The notes below the pieces were generated by a model. That model saw only the letters and a list, made by a program, of their open reading frames with translations, was not told the DNA's origin and ran no database searches. Made by a program: the position numbers and the translations under genes. From NCBI RefSeq assembly GCF_031179285.1, contig NZ_JAPSHY010000002.1, forward strand, positions 1-64,000: a stretch of 64,000 bases of DNA. Direction: 5' to 3'. The DNA comes from Microbacterium sp. (GTDB taxonomy: Bacteria; Actinomycetota; Actinomycetes; Actinomycetales; Microbacteriaceae). Shown in pieces: positions 18,928 to 30,077 of this stretch. Numbering within the stretch: the first letter of the stretch is position 1; each line of letters begins with the position of its first letter.

Positions 18928-20367
18928 CTACGCGCCGACAGTGCGCGTCCGCACGAGTTCGCGGTACCAGTGCCCGGAATCCTTGACCGTGCGCTCGAGG
19001 GTGTCGAAGTCGACCCGGACGATCCCGAAGCGCTTGGCGTATCCGTAGCCCCACTCGAAGTTGTCGAGCAACGACCAGACGAAGTACCCGCGCAGGTCCA
19101 CACCGCGCTCGAGCGCTCGGTGTGCGGCGGTGAAGTGCCGGCGAAGATAGTCGGTGCGCTCGGGGTCGGGGACCGAACCGTCCTCCGCCACCTCGTCCTC
19201 GAACGCAGCGCCGTTCTCGGTGACCATCAACGGCTGCTCGGGGAACTGCTCCGACAACGACACGAGCAGCTCCTCCAGCCCCTCCGGCGCGATGTTCCAG
19301 CCCATCGACGTGTAGGGCCCCGGCTGCTCGACGAACTCGACGACCCCGTCGCTGCCGGGCCAGGCCGTTCCGCCTTCGGCGCCCTTGTGACCATCGTTGC
19401 GCTGCTGGGGTGAGACGCCGTCCCACAGGCGCACGGTCGCGGTGGAGTAGTAGTTCACGCCGAGCACGTCGATCGGCTGATGGATGGTCGGAAGATCGCC
19501 CTCGCGGACGAAGCTCCAGTCGGTGACCGCCGCGGTGTCCTCGAGCAGGTCGGAAGGGTACTCGCCGCGAAGGATCGGGTGCGTGAAGGCGCGGTTCGCG
19601 AGGGCATCGATGCGACGCATCGCCTCGGCGGCTCCGTCGCCCTGCCCGCGCAGCACGTGGAAGTTGAGCGTCACCGAGTAGTCGGGGTCACCCGTCGAGG
19701 TCGCTCGCAGCGCCTGCACTGCTCGTCCGTGCGCGAGATTGAGATGGTGGACGGCGGCGAGAGCGGATGCCGGCTCGTGGCGTCCCGGAGCGTGGCCGCC
19801 CTGGCCGTAGCCGAGGTAGGCGGAGCACCAGGGCTCGTTGAGGGTCGTCCAGGTGTGCACGCGGTCACCGAGCGCGGAACCCATGATCTCGGCGTATCGC
19901 TCGAATGCGTCCGTGGTCCGACGGTCGGTCCAGCCTCCGGCATCCTCGAGATACTGCGGAAGGTCCCAGTGGTACAGCGTCGCCACCGGACGGATGCGGC
20001 GCTCGAGCAGCCCGTCGACGAGACGGGAGTAGAAGTCGATGCCGGCCTGATTGACCTCACCGGAGGCGGTGGGGACGATGCGCGGCCAGGCGATGGAGAA
20101 GCGGTACGCCTGCAGTCCGAGGTCGGCCATCAGATCGAGGTCCTCCTCGGTCCGGTGGTAGTGGTCGCAGGCCACGTCACCGGTGTCGCCGTTCCAGACC
20201 CTGCCGGGCGTCTTGCTGAACGTGTCCCAGATCGACGGTGTGCGCCCGTCCTCGGCCGCGGCTCCCTCGATCTGATACGAGGCGGTGGCCGAGCCGAACG
20301 TGAATCCCTCGGGGAACACGAGGCCGGAGCCCCGGTAGTCGTCGAGCGGTGCGAAGGGGGCGGTCAT
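18928..20367 (-). CDS. GH1 family beta-glucosidase
   Basis: 479 residues, full length for GH1. It starts with [19 protein letters not shown], has the acid/base in [14 protein letters not shown] near residue 170 and the nucleophile in [13 protein letters not shown] near residue 380, and ends with [28 protein letters not shown]. It cleaves terminal beta-glucosides in the cytoplasm. It is the last gene of the alpha-xyloside operon and overlaps the GH31 stop by four bases. With GH31 it could strip xyloglucan oligosaccharides alternately of xylose and glucose. Confidence 0.97.
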   Translation of the reverse strand: MTAPFAPLDDYRGSGLVFPEGFTFGSATASYQIEGAAAEDGRTPSIWDTFSKTPGRVWNGDTGDVACDHYHRTEEDLDLMADLGLQAYRFSIAWPRIVPTASGEVNQAGIDFYSRLVDGLLERRIRPVATLYHWDLPQYLEDAGGWTDRRTTDAFERYAEIMGSALGDRVHTWTTLNEPWCSAYLGYGQGGHAPGRHEPASALAAVHHLNLAHGRAVQALRATSTGDPDYSVTLNFHVLRGQGDGAAEAMRRIDALANRAFTHPILRGEYPSDLLEDTAAVTDWSFVREGDLPTIHQPIDVLGVNYYSTATVRLWDGVSPQQRNDGHKGAEGGTAWPGSDGVVEFVEQPGPYTSMGWNIAPEGLEELLVSLSEQFPEQPLMVTENGAAFEDEVAEDGSVPDPERTDYLRRHFTAAHRALERGVDLRGYFVWSLLDNFEWGYGYAKRFGIVRVDFDTLERTVKDSGHWYRELVRTRTVGA

Positions 20368-22595
20368 CCGGTGATCTCCTCGAGGTCGACATCGTAGGTC
20401 TCGGTGCGGCCGTCGGGACTCGTCACGGTCACCGAGCGCGTTCCCGCACCGCCGGCGAACACACGCAGCTGCAATCCGTCATGGTAGTCGTACTCGGGTG
20501 TGTCGACGCGCGCACCCCAGGCGAGCGCCGTGCCCGGGCGCACGTACAGTGGCAGGGAGTCGAAGCCGTGGATCTCCCGCCGCCACACGCCTCCGGTGAC
20601 CGTCTCACCGGTCAGCAGCGAGGTCCACTCACCCGCGGGCAGGTAGAAGTCGACGGCGCCGTCGGACGAGAAAACCGGGGCGACGAGCAGATCCGAGCCG
20701 AGCATGTACTGCCTGTCGAGGTACGTCACCGCTGGATCGTCCGAAAACTCGAGCACCATCGGGCGCATGAGCGGCACACCCGTCGCTGCAGCGTTCAGCC
20801 CCTGCTGGTACAGGTACGGCATCAGGCGCATCTTCAGGTGCGTGAAGCGCCGTGTCACCTCGACGGCCTCGTCATCGAATGCCCACGGCACGCGGTACGA
20901 GCTCGAGCCGTGGAAGCGCGAGTGCGAACCGAGCAGGCCGAACGCCGTCCAGCGCTTGAACACCGCGGCATCGGGCATGCCCTCGAAGCCGCCGATGTCG
21001 TGACTCCAGAACGCGAAGCCGCTGAGCGCCAGCGATAGCCCGCCGCGCAGGGTCTCGGCCATCGAGGCGAACGTCGAGGTCGAGTCGCCGCCCCAGTGCA
21101 CGGGCATGCTCTGACCGCCCGCCGTCGCCGATCGGGCGAACAGCACCGCTTCGCCCTCGCCGCGAGCCTCGGTGAGCACCTCGAACACGGCCCGGTTGTA
21201 CAGGTCGGTGTAGAGGTTGTGCATCCGTTCCGGGTCGGCCCCGTCCGCCCACACCACGTCCGTCGGGATGCGCTCGCCGAAGTCGGTCTTGAAGCAGTCG
21301 ACGCCCTGGGCGATCAATGCGCGCAGCTTGGACTGGTACCACGCCGTCGCGGCGGCGTTCGTGAAGTCGACCAGGCCCATGCCCGCCTGCCACAGGTCCC
21401 ACTGCCACACCGACCCGTCGGCGCGGGTGACGAGAAACCCCTGATCGGCGGCCTCGCGGAAGAGCGGCGAACGCTGCGCGATGTACGGGTTGATCCACAC
21501 GCACACGCGGATGTCCTTGTCGTGCAGCCGACTGAGCATCCCCTCGGGATCGGGGAAGACTCGCGGGTCCCACTCGAAGTCGCACCAGTTGAACTCGCGC
21601 ATCCAGAAGCAGTCGAAGTGGAAGACCGAGATCGGCAGGTCGCGGGCGGCCATCTCATCGATGAAGGAGTTCACGGTCTGCTCGTCGTAGTCGGTCGTGA
21701 AGCTCGTCGACAACCACAGGCCGTACGACCAGGCGGGAACCACCGGCGGCCGGCCGGTCAGCGCCGTGTAACGGCCGAGCACGTCCTTCGGAGTGGGGCC
21801 GGCGATCACGAAGTACTCGAGCACCTCGCCCGACACCGAGAACTGCACTCGCTCGACGGACTCCGATCCGATCTCGTAGGAGACATGCCCGGGGTCGTTC
21901 ACGAGTACGCCGTACCCGCGATCCGACACGTGGAACGGCACGTTCTTGTACGCCTGCTCACTCGAGGTCCCCCCGTCGGCGTTCCAGACCTCGACGCTCT
22001 GACCGTTCTTGACCAGCGGCCCGAAGCGCTCACCGAGTCCGTAGATGTGCTCGCCGACGCCGAGGTCGAGCTGCTCGTGGATGAACACGGATGCCGCAGG
22101 CGCTCCGCCGCCCTGACGGGCGTTGCTCACGATGCCGGCATCCACCTGCGCATCGTCGGCGAGGCGGATCCAGCCCTGTGCCTTGTGGCCGCTGCCCGTC
22201 ACCCGGCGGCCGTCGACCTCGAACGAGAGATCCCAGGGGGACCCCGGAGCGATCCGGGCGACGAGGGTTCCGGCATCCAGCACCCCTCCGGCGTCGGAGA
22301 CGGAGACGGATGCTGCCCCGCGGCCGGCCCCGGGAAGGGCGAAGCCGCCGTGCCACCGGGATCCGGTGTGGTGCGCGATGCGAACGCGGATGACGCCCTC
22401 GGCGGGCGACGAGAGGGTGGTGGTCAGCACGGGGCGGTTGAGTACGTCGCCGCGCTTGGCGATCACCATCGTCGGGGCGGTGATGACGAGGCCGGGGCCG
22501 TCGGGGGTGTCGGTCTCGCTGACGTCGTACGCCTCCTGCGCGTAGAGCGCGGTGACGCCGGGACGCAGCTGCCAGAACCCGTCGGTGAACTTCAT
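20364..22595 (-). CDS. yicI: GH31 alpha-xylosidase (YicI type)
   Basis: 743 residues when started at the ATG at 22595 ([18 protein letters not shown]), the normal YicI length and start. The nucleophile Asp is in [12 protein letters not shown] near residue 433 and the acid/base in [11 protein letters not shown] near 500, the same spacing as in YicI. It removes alpha-xylosyl groups, for example from isoprimeverose or xyloglucan oligosaccharides. The open frame extends far upstream but that part overlaps two permease genes and is not protein-like. The start overlaps the preceding stop by one base (TAATG). Confidence 0.95.
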   Translation of the reverse strand: MKFTDGFWQLRPGVTALYAQEAYDVSETDTPDGPGLVITAPTMVIAKRGDVLNRPVLTTTLSSPAEGVIRVRIAHHTGSRWHGGFALPGAGRGAASVSVSDAGGVLDAGTLVARIAPGSPWDLSFEVDGRRVTGSGHKAQGWIRLADDAQVDAGIVSNARQGGGAPAASVFIHEQLDLGVGEHIYGLGERFGPLVKNGQSVEVWNADGGTSSEQAYKNVPFHVSDRGYGVLVNDPGHVSYEIGSESVERVQFSVSGEVLEYFVIAGPTPKDVLGRYTALTGRPPVVPAWSYGLWLSTSFTTDYDEQTVNSFIDEMAARDLPISVFHFDCFWMREFNWCDFEWDPRVFPDPEGMLSRLHDKDIRVCVWINPYIAQRSPLFREAADQGFLVTRADGSVWQWDLWQAGMGLVDFTNAAATAWYQSKLRALIAQGVDCFKTDFGERIPTDVVWADGADPERMHNLYTDLYNRAVFEVLTEARGEGEAVLFARSATAGGQSMPVHWGGDSTSTFASMAETLRGGLSLALSGFAFWSHDIGGFEGMPDAAVFKRWTAFGLLGSHSRFHGSSSYRVPWAFDDEAVEVTRRFTHLKMRLMPYLYQQGLNAAATGVPLMRPMVLEFSDDPAVTYLDRQYMLGSDLLVAPVFSSDGAVDFYLPAGEWTSLLTGETVTGGVWRREIHGFDSLPLYVRPGTALAWGARVDTPEYDYHDGLQLRVFAGGAGTRSVTVTSPDGRTETYDVDLEEITG

Positions 22596-23482
22596 TACTT
22601 GACTGCTCCTGCCGTGATGCCGCGTGTGAGCGTGCGCTGGAAGATGAGGAAGAAGATGAGCGTGGGGATGATGCCGAGCAGTGCCGACGCGCTGGTGGTG
22701 GTGACGTCCATCAGGCGGTCTCCCTGCAGCACGCTGATCGCGACCGGTACCGTCTGGTTGGCGTTCGAGGCGAGGAACGTCAGCGGGATGAGGAACTCGT
22801 TCCACGTCCAGATGAAGAAGAAGATGAGCAGCACTGACAGCGTCGGCCGGCTGATCGGGAAGATGACCCGCCAGAGGATCTGCCATCGGCTCGCGCCGTC
22901 GAGAGACGCAGCCTCCAGCACCTCCTTCGGGAACGTGCCGTACACGGAGGACAGCAGGTACGTGCCGAAGGCCGCCTGGATCACCGTGAACACGATGATC
23001 ACCGACCACACGTTGTCGTACAGTCCGACCGACTTGAACATGTAGTACAGGGGGTAGAGCAGCGCCTCCTGCGGCAGCAGGTTGGCCATCAGAAACAGCA
23101 ACACGATCCAGCTGCGGCCGCGGATGCGGCCGATCCCGATGGCGAAGGCGTTGAGCATCGAGATCACCACCGCGAGGACGGCGACGATGCCGGAGATGAA
23201 GATGGAGTTCCAGACCTTCTCCGGGAAGTTCACGCGCTCCCAGAACTTGATGATTCCGCCGAAGTCGAGCGTCTCGGGAACAGCCAGGGGCCCCGATGTC
23301 GCATAGTCGACCGGCGACTTGAACGAGTTCACGAGCACGAGGTAGAAGGGCGCGATGACCAGCAACGCTCCCACCACCACCAGGGCCAGCAACAGCCAGT
23401 CGACGGGCCGCTTCTTCGTCATGCCGCCGCGAGGCCGGCTCTTCGCCGGCTTTCCGGTCACGATTGCCGTGGTGGCGTTCAT
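22595..23482 (-). CDS. ABC sugar importer permease (MalG-like)
   Basis: 295 residues from the ATG at 23482, with six membrane segments. The cytoplasmic EAA loop is EVLEAASLDGASRWQILWRVIFPISRP, which contacts an ATPase. It pairs with the permease just upstream, overlapping its TGA by one base (TGATG). No ATPase gene is in the operon, so a shared MsiK-type ATPase elsewhere is likely, as is usual for actinobacterial sugar importers. The import substrate is probably an alpha-xyloside, given the GH31 gene next to it. Confidence 0.93.
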   Translation of the reverse strand: MNATTAIVTGKPAKSRPRGGMTKKRPVDWLLLALVVVGALLVIAPFYLVLVNSFKSPVDYATSGPLAVPETLDFGGIIKFWERVNFPEKVWNSIFISGIVAVLAVVISMLNAFAIGIGRIRGRSWIVLLFLMANLLPQEALLYPLYYMFKSVGLYDNVWSVIIVFTVIQAAFGTYLLSSVYGTFPKEVLEAASLDGASRWQILWRVIFPISRPTLSVLLIFFFIWTWNEFLIPLTFLASNANQTVPVAISVLQGDRLMDVTTTSASALLGIIPTLIFFLIFQRTLTRGITAGAVK

Positions 23483-24354
23483 CACAGACCCGCCCTTTCC
23501 TTGCGCTCGAGAGAGTTCTGCACCCGGATGAAGATGATCGACACGATGACCACGACGATCGTGAGCACGGTGGCGATGGTCGCTCCGTAGCCGACGTTCC
23601 GCTTCGTGAAGAACTCCTGGTACGCGTAGTAGGCGGGAACGAGCGTGGCACCGGCGGGCCCGCCGCGAGTGATGATGTACACAGGACCGAAGACCTTGAG
23701 CGCCGCGATGGTGCAGGTGAGGGTCACGACGAAGATCTCGGGTCGGATGATGCTCATCGTTATGGCGGTGAAGCGCTGGAGCCAGTTGGCGCCGTCGAGC
23801 TCGGCCGCCTCGTACAGCTCGGGGTCGACGCGCTGCAGGGCGGCCATGAAGACCACGACCGGGTATCCCAGCTGCACCCAGACCATCACGACCATCAGCA
23901 CGATCAGCGCGGAAGGCATCTGCCCCAGCCAGTCGTAGGCTCCAAGGCCGAACGCCCCGAGGATCTGGTTGAGCGCTCCGTCGCCGCCGGGACGCACGAT
24001 CCAGCCGATCACGATGCCGGCGACCGCGATGGGCAGGATCTGCGGGAGATAGTAGGTGGCCCGCAGGAAGCTGCCGACCTTGCCGCCGAACTTGCGCCCG
24101 ACAACGTCGAACAGGAGAGCGGCGACGATCAGCCCGACGATCGTCGGTACGACGACCATGGCGAGGATCATCCACACCGAGTTGGTGAAGGACGTCCAGA
24201 AGTCGGTGTCGGTGAGGATCTCCTGCCAGTTCCCGAGCCCGATGAACTCGGGTGTGCGCACACCCTTCCACTCGGTGAAGGTGAGGTACACGTTCCAGAC
24301 GAGCGGAACGATCACGACCACGAGCAGGAGTGCGAAGCCGGGGAGCAGGTACAC
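23482..24354 (-). CDS. ABC sugar importer permease (MalF-like), start uncertain
   Basis: 290 residues if GTG at 24354 is used. Six membrane segments and the EAA loop ELYEAAELDGANWLQRFTAITMSIIRP are intact. The start is weak: no ribosome site precedes GTG, and the first membrane segment begins at once (MYLLPGFALLL), whereas the family usually has 20 to 30 residues before it. In-frame sequence upstream does look like such a tail (PQRPGGPGANR), but no ATG, GTG or TTG occurs in any frame between here and the lipoprotein stop at 24502. A G/C homopolymer tract fills that gap, so the true start may be lost there. Confidence 0.85.
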   Translation of the reverse strand: MYLLPGFALLLVVVIVPLVWNVYLTFTEWKGVRTPEFIGLGNWQEILTDTDFWTSFTNSVWMILAMVVVPTIVGLIVAALLFDVVGRKFGGKVGSFLRATYYLPQILPIAVAGIVIGWIVRPGGDGALNQILGAFGLGAYDWLGQMPSALIVLMVVMVWVQLGYPVVVFMAALQRVDPELYEAAELDGANWLQRFTAITMSIIRPEIFVVTLTCTIAALKVFGPVYIITRGGPAGATLVPAYYAYQEFFTKRNVGYGATIATVLTIVVVIVSIIFIRVQNSLERKERAGL

Positions 24355-24431
24355 CCTGTTGGCGCCGGGCCCGCCGGGGCGCTGCGGGATGGTGGGCTGT
24401 GCGGGCGGCCTTTTTGTGCGGCGCTGCCGTG

Positions 24432-24467
24432 GCGGGGGGGCCCCCCCCCCCTCCGGGGGGGGGGGGG
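24432..24467. repeat. G/C homopolymer tract (G7-C11-TCC-G13)
   Basis: From 24434 the sequence is seven G, eleven C, then TCC and thirteen G, running to 24467. Nothing like it occurs elsewhere in the window. It lies between the solute-binding-protein gene and the first permease. It may be an assembly or base-calling error, or a slippage-prone tract. Confidence 0.8.
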
Positions 24468-24495
24468 CGGGGGCGGCGCGGACGCCGCCCCCGCC
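24466..24495 (-). terminator. Hairpin after the solute-binding-protein gene
   Basis: Perfect 13-base stem GGCGGGGGCGGCG / CGCCGCCCCCGCC with a four-base loop, seven bases after the lipoprotein stop. In importer operons such a structure commonly reduces read-through, so that the binding protein outnumbers the permeases. It merges with the homopolymer tract. Confidence 0.65.
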
Positions 24496-24501
24496 AGTGG
24501 A

Positions 24502-25809
24502 TCAGCGGTACTCGGAGGTTCCCTCGTCGTACTGCTCACCGAGATTCGTGTTGGTCGTCTTCACGTCCTGCACACCGGTGACGAGTCCCTGGAGCTCCTG
24601 GACGATGACGTCGTAGAAGCCGGGTGCGGGCCAGTCCGGGTAGAACGAGAGGCCGTCGGCATCGAGGACGCCGTTGAAGGTCTCGATGAGTTCCGCACTC
24701 TTCTCGTCAGTGATGTCCGCGGTGTCGGCAGCGACCGGAAGGCCGCCGTTGTTGCCGATGATCGCCTGGATCTCCGGTCGCATCGTGATGTCGATGAACT
24801 CGTAGGCGAGTTCCTTGTTCGCCGCATTCTCCGGGACCACCCAGAGGTTGCCGGACGAACCGAGCGAGAGGTCAGCGCCCGGGAAGGCGGTCATCGACCA
24901 CTCGAAGCTCGTGGCCTCGGCGACGAAGCGTCCGAACCACCAGGAGCCCGATACGAAGATGGGGGAGGTGCCGTTGATGAACGAGACACCGGCGTCCTCC
25001 GCCTTGACCGACGAGACATCCGAGGCGATGTACCCCTTGTCGACGTATTCCTTGAGGGTCTCGGTCGCCGAGGTGATCTCGTCACCCTGCCAGTCCACCG
25101 GCTCCTTGTAGAGCTGGTAGTCGTCGACGAAGCCACGGTCGCCCTCGAGGAGCGCGAGCTGGTACCAGAGCTGGCCGAGCGGGTACTCGGCGCCGGCTTC
25201 AGCGAGCGGGGTGACACCCTGCGCGACGAACGCATCGAGCACTTCGACGAACTCCTCATAGGTGGTGGGGATCGCGAGCCCGGCGGCCGCGAAGGCGTCC
25301 TCGTTGTAGTAGACGCCGACGAACTCGCCGTAGTTCGGCACGCCGAACCAGGTGTCGCCGCCCATGACGCCGTCCTCGGAGTACTTCGCGGTCGTCTGGA
25401 GCGACGGCGCGAGCTTGTCGTCCCACCCGTATTCCTCGACGGCGTCGGAGATGTCGGCGATCAAACCGGTCGAGGCGAGGAACCCGGCGGTGGCGTTGCC
25501 CTTGTTGAACTCCATGAGATCGGGGGCGGCATCCGTGTCGAGCACCTGGCTGGCGGTCTTCTGGATCTGCTCGAAGGATTTCTCCTCGAACTCCACGGTC
25601 GCGCCGGTCTCCTCTTCGAAGATCTTGATGGCCTCGGCCCACGCCTTGCCCATCGCGCTGTCGGCACCCTCGTAGTGCCACAGCTTGAGCGTGTCGCCGT
25701 CGCCGCCTTCGCCTGCGGAGCCGGCGCTGCAGCCGCTGAGAGCGATACCGGCGGCTGAGAGCGCGGCGATCGCGGTGAGCGCCTTTGTCCTGCGGATGTT
25801 GCGTGCCAT
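24502..25809 (-). CDS. ABC sugar importer solute-binding lipoprotein
   Basis: 435 residues from the ATG at 25809, chosen because AAAGGAG lies seven bases upstream. A lipobox LSGC places the lipidated Cys at 27. The mature protein is of the SBP_1 (MalE-like) type: LKLWHYEGADSAMGKAWAEAIKIFEEETGATVEFEE, PDLMEFNKGN, GVPNYGEFVGVYYNEDAFAAAGL, SPIFVSGSWW and NLWVVPENAANKELAYEFI. It captures sugar outside the membrane for the two permeases downstream. A LacI-type operator lies in its promoter region. Confidence 0.95.
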   Translation of the reverse strand: MARNIRRTKALTAIAALSAAGIALSGCSAGSAGEGGDGDTLKLWHYEGADSAMGKAWAEAIKIFEEETGATVEFEEKSFEQIQKTASQVLDTDAAPDLMEFNKGNATAGFLASTGLIADISDAVEEYGWDDKLAPSLQTTAKYSEDGVMGGDTWFGVPNYGEFVGVYYNEDAFAAAGLAIPTTYEEFVEVLDAFVAQGVTPLAEAGAEYPLGQLWYQLALLEGDRGFVDDYQLYKEPVDWQGDEITSATETLKEYVDKGYIASDVSSVKAEDAGVSFINGTSPIFVSGSWWFGRFVAEATSFEWSMTAFPGADLSLGSSGNLWVVPENAANKELAYEFIDITMRPEIQAIIGNNGGLPVAADTADITDEKSAELIETFNGVLDADGLSFYPDWPAPGFYDVIVQELQGLVTGVQDVKTTNTNLGEQYDEGTSEYR

Positions 25810-25884
25810 CGTCGGCACTCCTTTCTCGGGTGGCCCCTTGGGCCGGACACTTCTCTGGGTCAGGTGTTCAGTTGTGGCTGCGTA

Positions 25885-25902
25885 CGTCGAAGCGTTTCGA
25901 CG
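25885..25902. promoter_or_regulatory. LacI-family operator before the importer operon
   Basis: CGTCGAAGCGTTTCGACG is an 18-base palindrome with one mismatched pair and the central CG typical of LacI-family sites. It lies 76 bases before the binding-protein start and just after the lacI gene. Thirteen of its inner fourteen bases recur before lacI itself. Confidence 0.8.
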
Positions 25903-25934
25903 AAAGTGATGCGGGGGCGGGGCGCGGTCCGGGA

Positions 25935-26945
25935 TCAGCGACGAGGCGACACCGAGTCGGCGATGTGGTATTCGGGTGGAATGAGGTGGATCTGAGCCGG
26001 CACCCTGTGACCTTCGAGATGGCGAACGGCGAGGTCGACGGCGAGGTCGCAGGACTGCTGCGGCACCAGGGGGATCGTGTCGAGCGGCACCGTCAGCGTC
26101 GACGTGTCGAATGAGGCGGCGGCGGAGACGACCGAGACGTCGGTGCCGACGCGAAGGCCGTGCTCGTCGAGAACGGTGAGCAGGGTCTCATGCACGTCGT
26201 TGGCGGCATGGACGATGAAGGCTCGATCGCCTCGGGCAAGTGCCGACTCGGCAGCCGATCGCACAGCTGCGGTGTCGGTCGAGGATGCGCCTGTGGTCTC
26301 CGATCGGAGCGCGATGCCGTGATCGAGCGCCCGGGTCTGCACGCCGTGCAGCAGGCGGCGAGGGAAGTTCGACTTGCGGTACGAGACTTCAGTCTGCCCG
26401 AGTAGCGTGACGCGTGTGTGCCCGGCATCCGCGAGGCGATCCACGGCGAGGTGGCCGGCAGCCTCGAAGTCGAGATCGACGCACGTCAGCCCGTCCGGGT
26501 CGTCGGGGATCCCGATGAAGACCGTCGGCGTGCGTACGGCACGCGCGATCGCCGCGCGCTCGTCGTCTGGCGCGACGTCCAGCACGAGAATCGCGTCGAC
26601 GAGGTTGCTTGCGGCCACGCGGTTCATGCCGTCCGACGCCTGCTCGTCTGTCAGAAGCAGGATGTCGTATCCCCGTCGACGTGCTGCCACCGCCGTCGCG
26701 AGCACGAACGCCATGTGCGTCGGGGCGTGCGTGTCCGCACGCAGCGGCTCGGTCAGCGCGAAGATGTGAGTACGGCGGCCGGCGAGCATCCGGGCCCCGG
26801 CGTCGGGCTCATAGCCGAGATCACGCGCGGCCTTCTCGATCCGTGTGCGGGTCTTGTCGGAGATCGGCCGCTTGCCGCTGAGCGCGTAGGAGACGGTGCT
26901 GATCGACACACCGGCGGCTTCCGCCACCTCGTGAATCGTCGTCAT
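25935..26945 (-). CDS. LacI family transcriptional regulator
   Basis: 336 residues. The N-terminal LacI HTH is TIHEVAEAAGVSISTVSYALSGKRPISDKTRTRIEKAARDLGYEPD, followed by a periplasmic-binding-protein-like sensor domain (GRRTHIFALTEPL..., VFIGIPDD, GHTRVTLLGQT). It is transcribed toward the importer operon, and near-identical palindromes stand before it and before the operon, so it should repress both and be released by a sugar, probably an alpha-xyloside or xylose derivative. The inducer is an inference from the neighbouring GH31 and GH1 genes. Confidence 0.95.
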   Translation of the reverse strand: MTTIHEVAEAAGVSISTVSYALSGKRPISDKTRTRIEKAARDLGYEPDAGARMLAGRRTHIFALTEPLRADTHAPTHMAFVLATAVAARRRGYDILLLTDEQASDGMNRVAASNLVDAILVLDVAPDDERAAIARAVRTPTVFIGIPDDPDGLTCVDLDFEAAGHLAVDRLADAGHTRVTLLGQTEVSYRKSNFPRRLLHGVQTRALDHGIALRSETTGASSTDTAAVRSAAESALARGDRAFIVHAANDVHETLLTVLDEHGLRVGTDVSVVSAAASFDTSTLTVPLDTIPLVPQQSCDLAVDLAVRHLEGHRVPAQIHLIPPEYHIADSVSPRR

Positions 26946-26975
26946 CGTGACCCCATCGTCGTCTTGTGAGAACTG

Positions 26976-26989
26976 TCGAAGCGTTTCGC
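26976..26989. promoter_or_regulatory. LacI-family operator before lacI
   Basis: TCGAAGCGTTTCGC differs from the core of the site at 25887-25900 by one base. It is 30 bases before the lacI start codon, suggesting autoregulation. Confidence 0.75.
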
Positions 26990-27154
26990 TTCAGCTTCTG
27001 CAGCGATGATAGGCACGTTGGACGGACAAGCGCAAGCCTTTTGTGGTTGCTCGCAACATATTGGGCGCACGCGCGGCGCAGGGCGGTCTGCCTGCGCCGG
27101 GAGAAAGGCGACGGAGTCTCGATGGGGGAGGGGATTCGAGACCCCGCCGCCGGC

Positions 27155-27613
27155 CTATGAGGCGATGCGGATCTCGGCGATGACCTCGCCGTATTCGGTC
27201 TCGCCGACCGGAGTGAAACCGACCCGGTGGAAGAAGGCCTCCGGGCCGCCGTCGCCGGCTTCATAGATCACGTTCACGTGATCTACGCCGCGCGTGCGCG
27301 CCTCGTCGATGAGGCTCTCCACGGCGAATCGTCCGACGCCGCGACCCTGGTCGTCGGCGTCGACGTTGATGCGCCACAGTACGGAGCGGAAATGCTCCTC
27401 CGGTGCCTCGGGATCGAAGTTCGCGCTGACGAAGCCGACTACCTCGTCGCCGTCGAGCACCACGCGCTGCCACGAGGTCTGGGGATTGATGACAGTCGCT
27501 GCGATGCCGTACGACACGGGCGCGAGGAACTGTTCCTGTCCGGGCTTGAGCGACAGGTTGTTCACGGCGACGATCGTCGCAGCGGAGAGTTCGACCACGC
27601 GCAGTTCGGACAT
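27155..27613 (-). CDS. GNAT family N-acetyltransferase
   Basis: 152 residues. The acetyl-CoA-binding motif A is WRINVDADDQGRGVGRFAVESLIDEAR, with the Q/RxxGxG/A pattern as QGRGVG, and the end has FFHRVGFTPVGE as motif B. The sequence around AATVINPQTSWQRVVLDGDEVVGFV resembles the spermidine/diamine acetyltransferase-like branch, but the acceptor is not certain. TAGCCT lies six bases before the ATG (27620-27625), so the message is probably leaderless. It is divergent from icd. Confidence 0.88.
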   Translation of the reverse strand: MSELRVVELSAATIVAVNNLSLKPGQEQFLAPVSYGIAATVINPQTSWQRVVLDGDEVVGFVSANFDPEAPEEHFRSVLWRINVDADDQGRGVGRFAVESLIDEARTRGVDHVNVIYEAGDGGPEAFFHRVGFTPVGETEYGEVIAEIRIAS

Positions 27614-27619
27614 GCTCCC

Positions 27620-27625
27620 AGGCTA
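27620..27625 (-). promoter_or_regulatory. Leaderless-type -10 box of the GNAT gene
   Basis: On the minus strand TAGCCT is followed by GGGAGC and the ATG at 27613. The same TAG-N-CT-GGGAGC-ATG layout appears before the DUF2568 gene at 39970. Confidence 0.6.
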
Positions 27626-27788
27626 ACCCCTACCGGCGGTGCGCACACCCAAACGCCGTACATTACGACGGGCAGCGACATCGTCCCAAGCCGGGCGGCC
27701 CGGACGCTCACCCGGCGGACACTGCGGGACAGCGCCTCAGGTATCTTGGTATCGAGACAAATTGCCCCTGCGAACGGAGAACCTCCAG

Positions 27789-30008
<2,220 letters not shown>

Positions 30009-30019
30009 TCACGGCGCGA

Positions 30020-30053
30020 AAGAAGGGCGGATGCTTCAGCATCCGCCCTTCTT
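30020..30053. terminator. Bidirectional hairpin terminator between icd and the L,D-transpeptidase gene
   Basis: Perfect 15-base stem AAGAAGGGCGGATGC / GCATCCGCCCTTCTT with a TTCA loop, 11 bases past the icd stop and 25 bases past the converging gene's stop. It can end both transcripts. Confidence 0.92.
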
Positions 30054-30077
30054 CGTGTCTGTCGTGGTGAGCTCAGC

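Noticed and set aside
22596..23651. Long upstream extension of the GH31 frame
   Set aside because: It overlaps both permease genes in another frame; YicI-family proteins start at [13 protein letters not shown].
24432..24467. Certain phase-variation switch at the homopolymer tract
   Set aside because: The tract length could equally be a sequencing or assembly error, so it is reported only as a finding to check and not as a feature of known function.
24312..24539. Small Pro-rich minus-strand ORF across the homopolymer tract
   Set aside because: Translation consists mostly of homopolymer-encoded Pro and Gly runs; no ribosome site; different frame from the permease.
23464..25758. A 764-codon open frame on the plus strand opposite the importer genes
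   Set aside because: Antisense shadow of the permeases and binding protein; low-complexity translation and no ribosome site or promoter.
27116..27142. GTCTCG / CGAGAC stem after the GNAT gene as terminator
   Set aside because: Only six pairs with a 15-base loop; too weak to claim.
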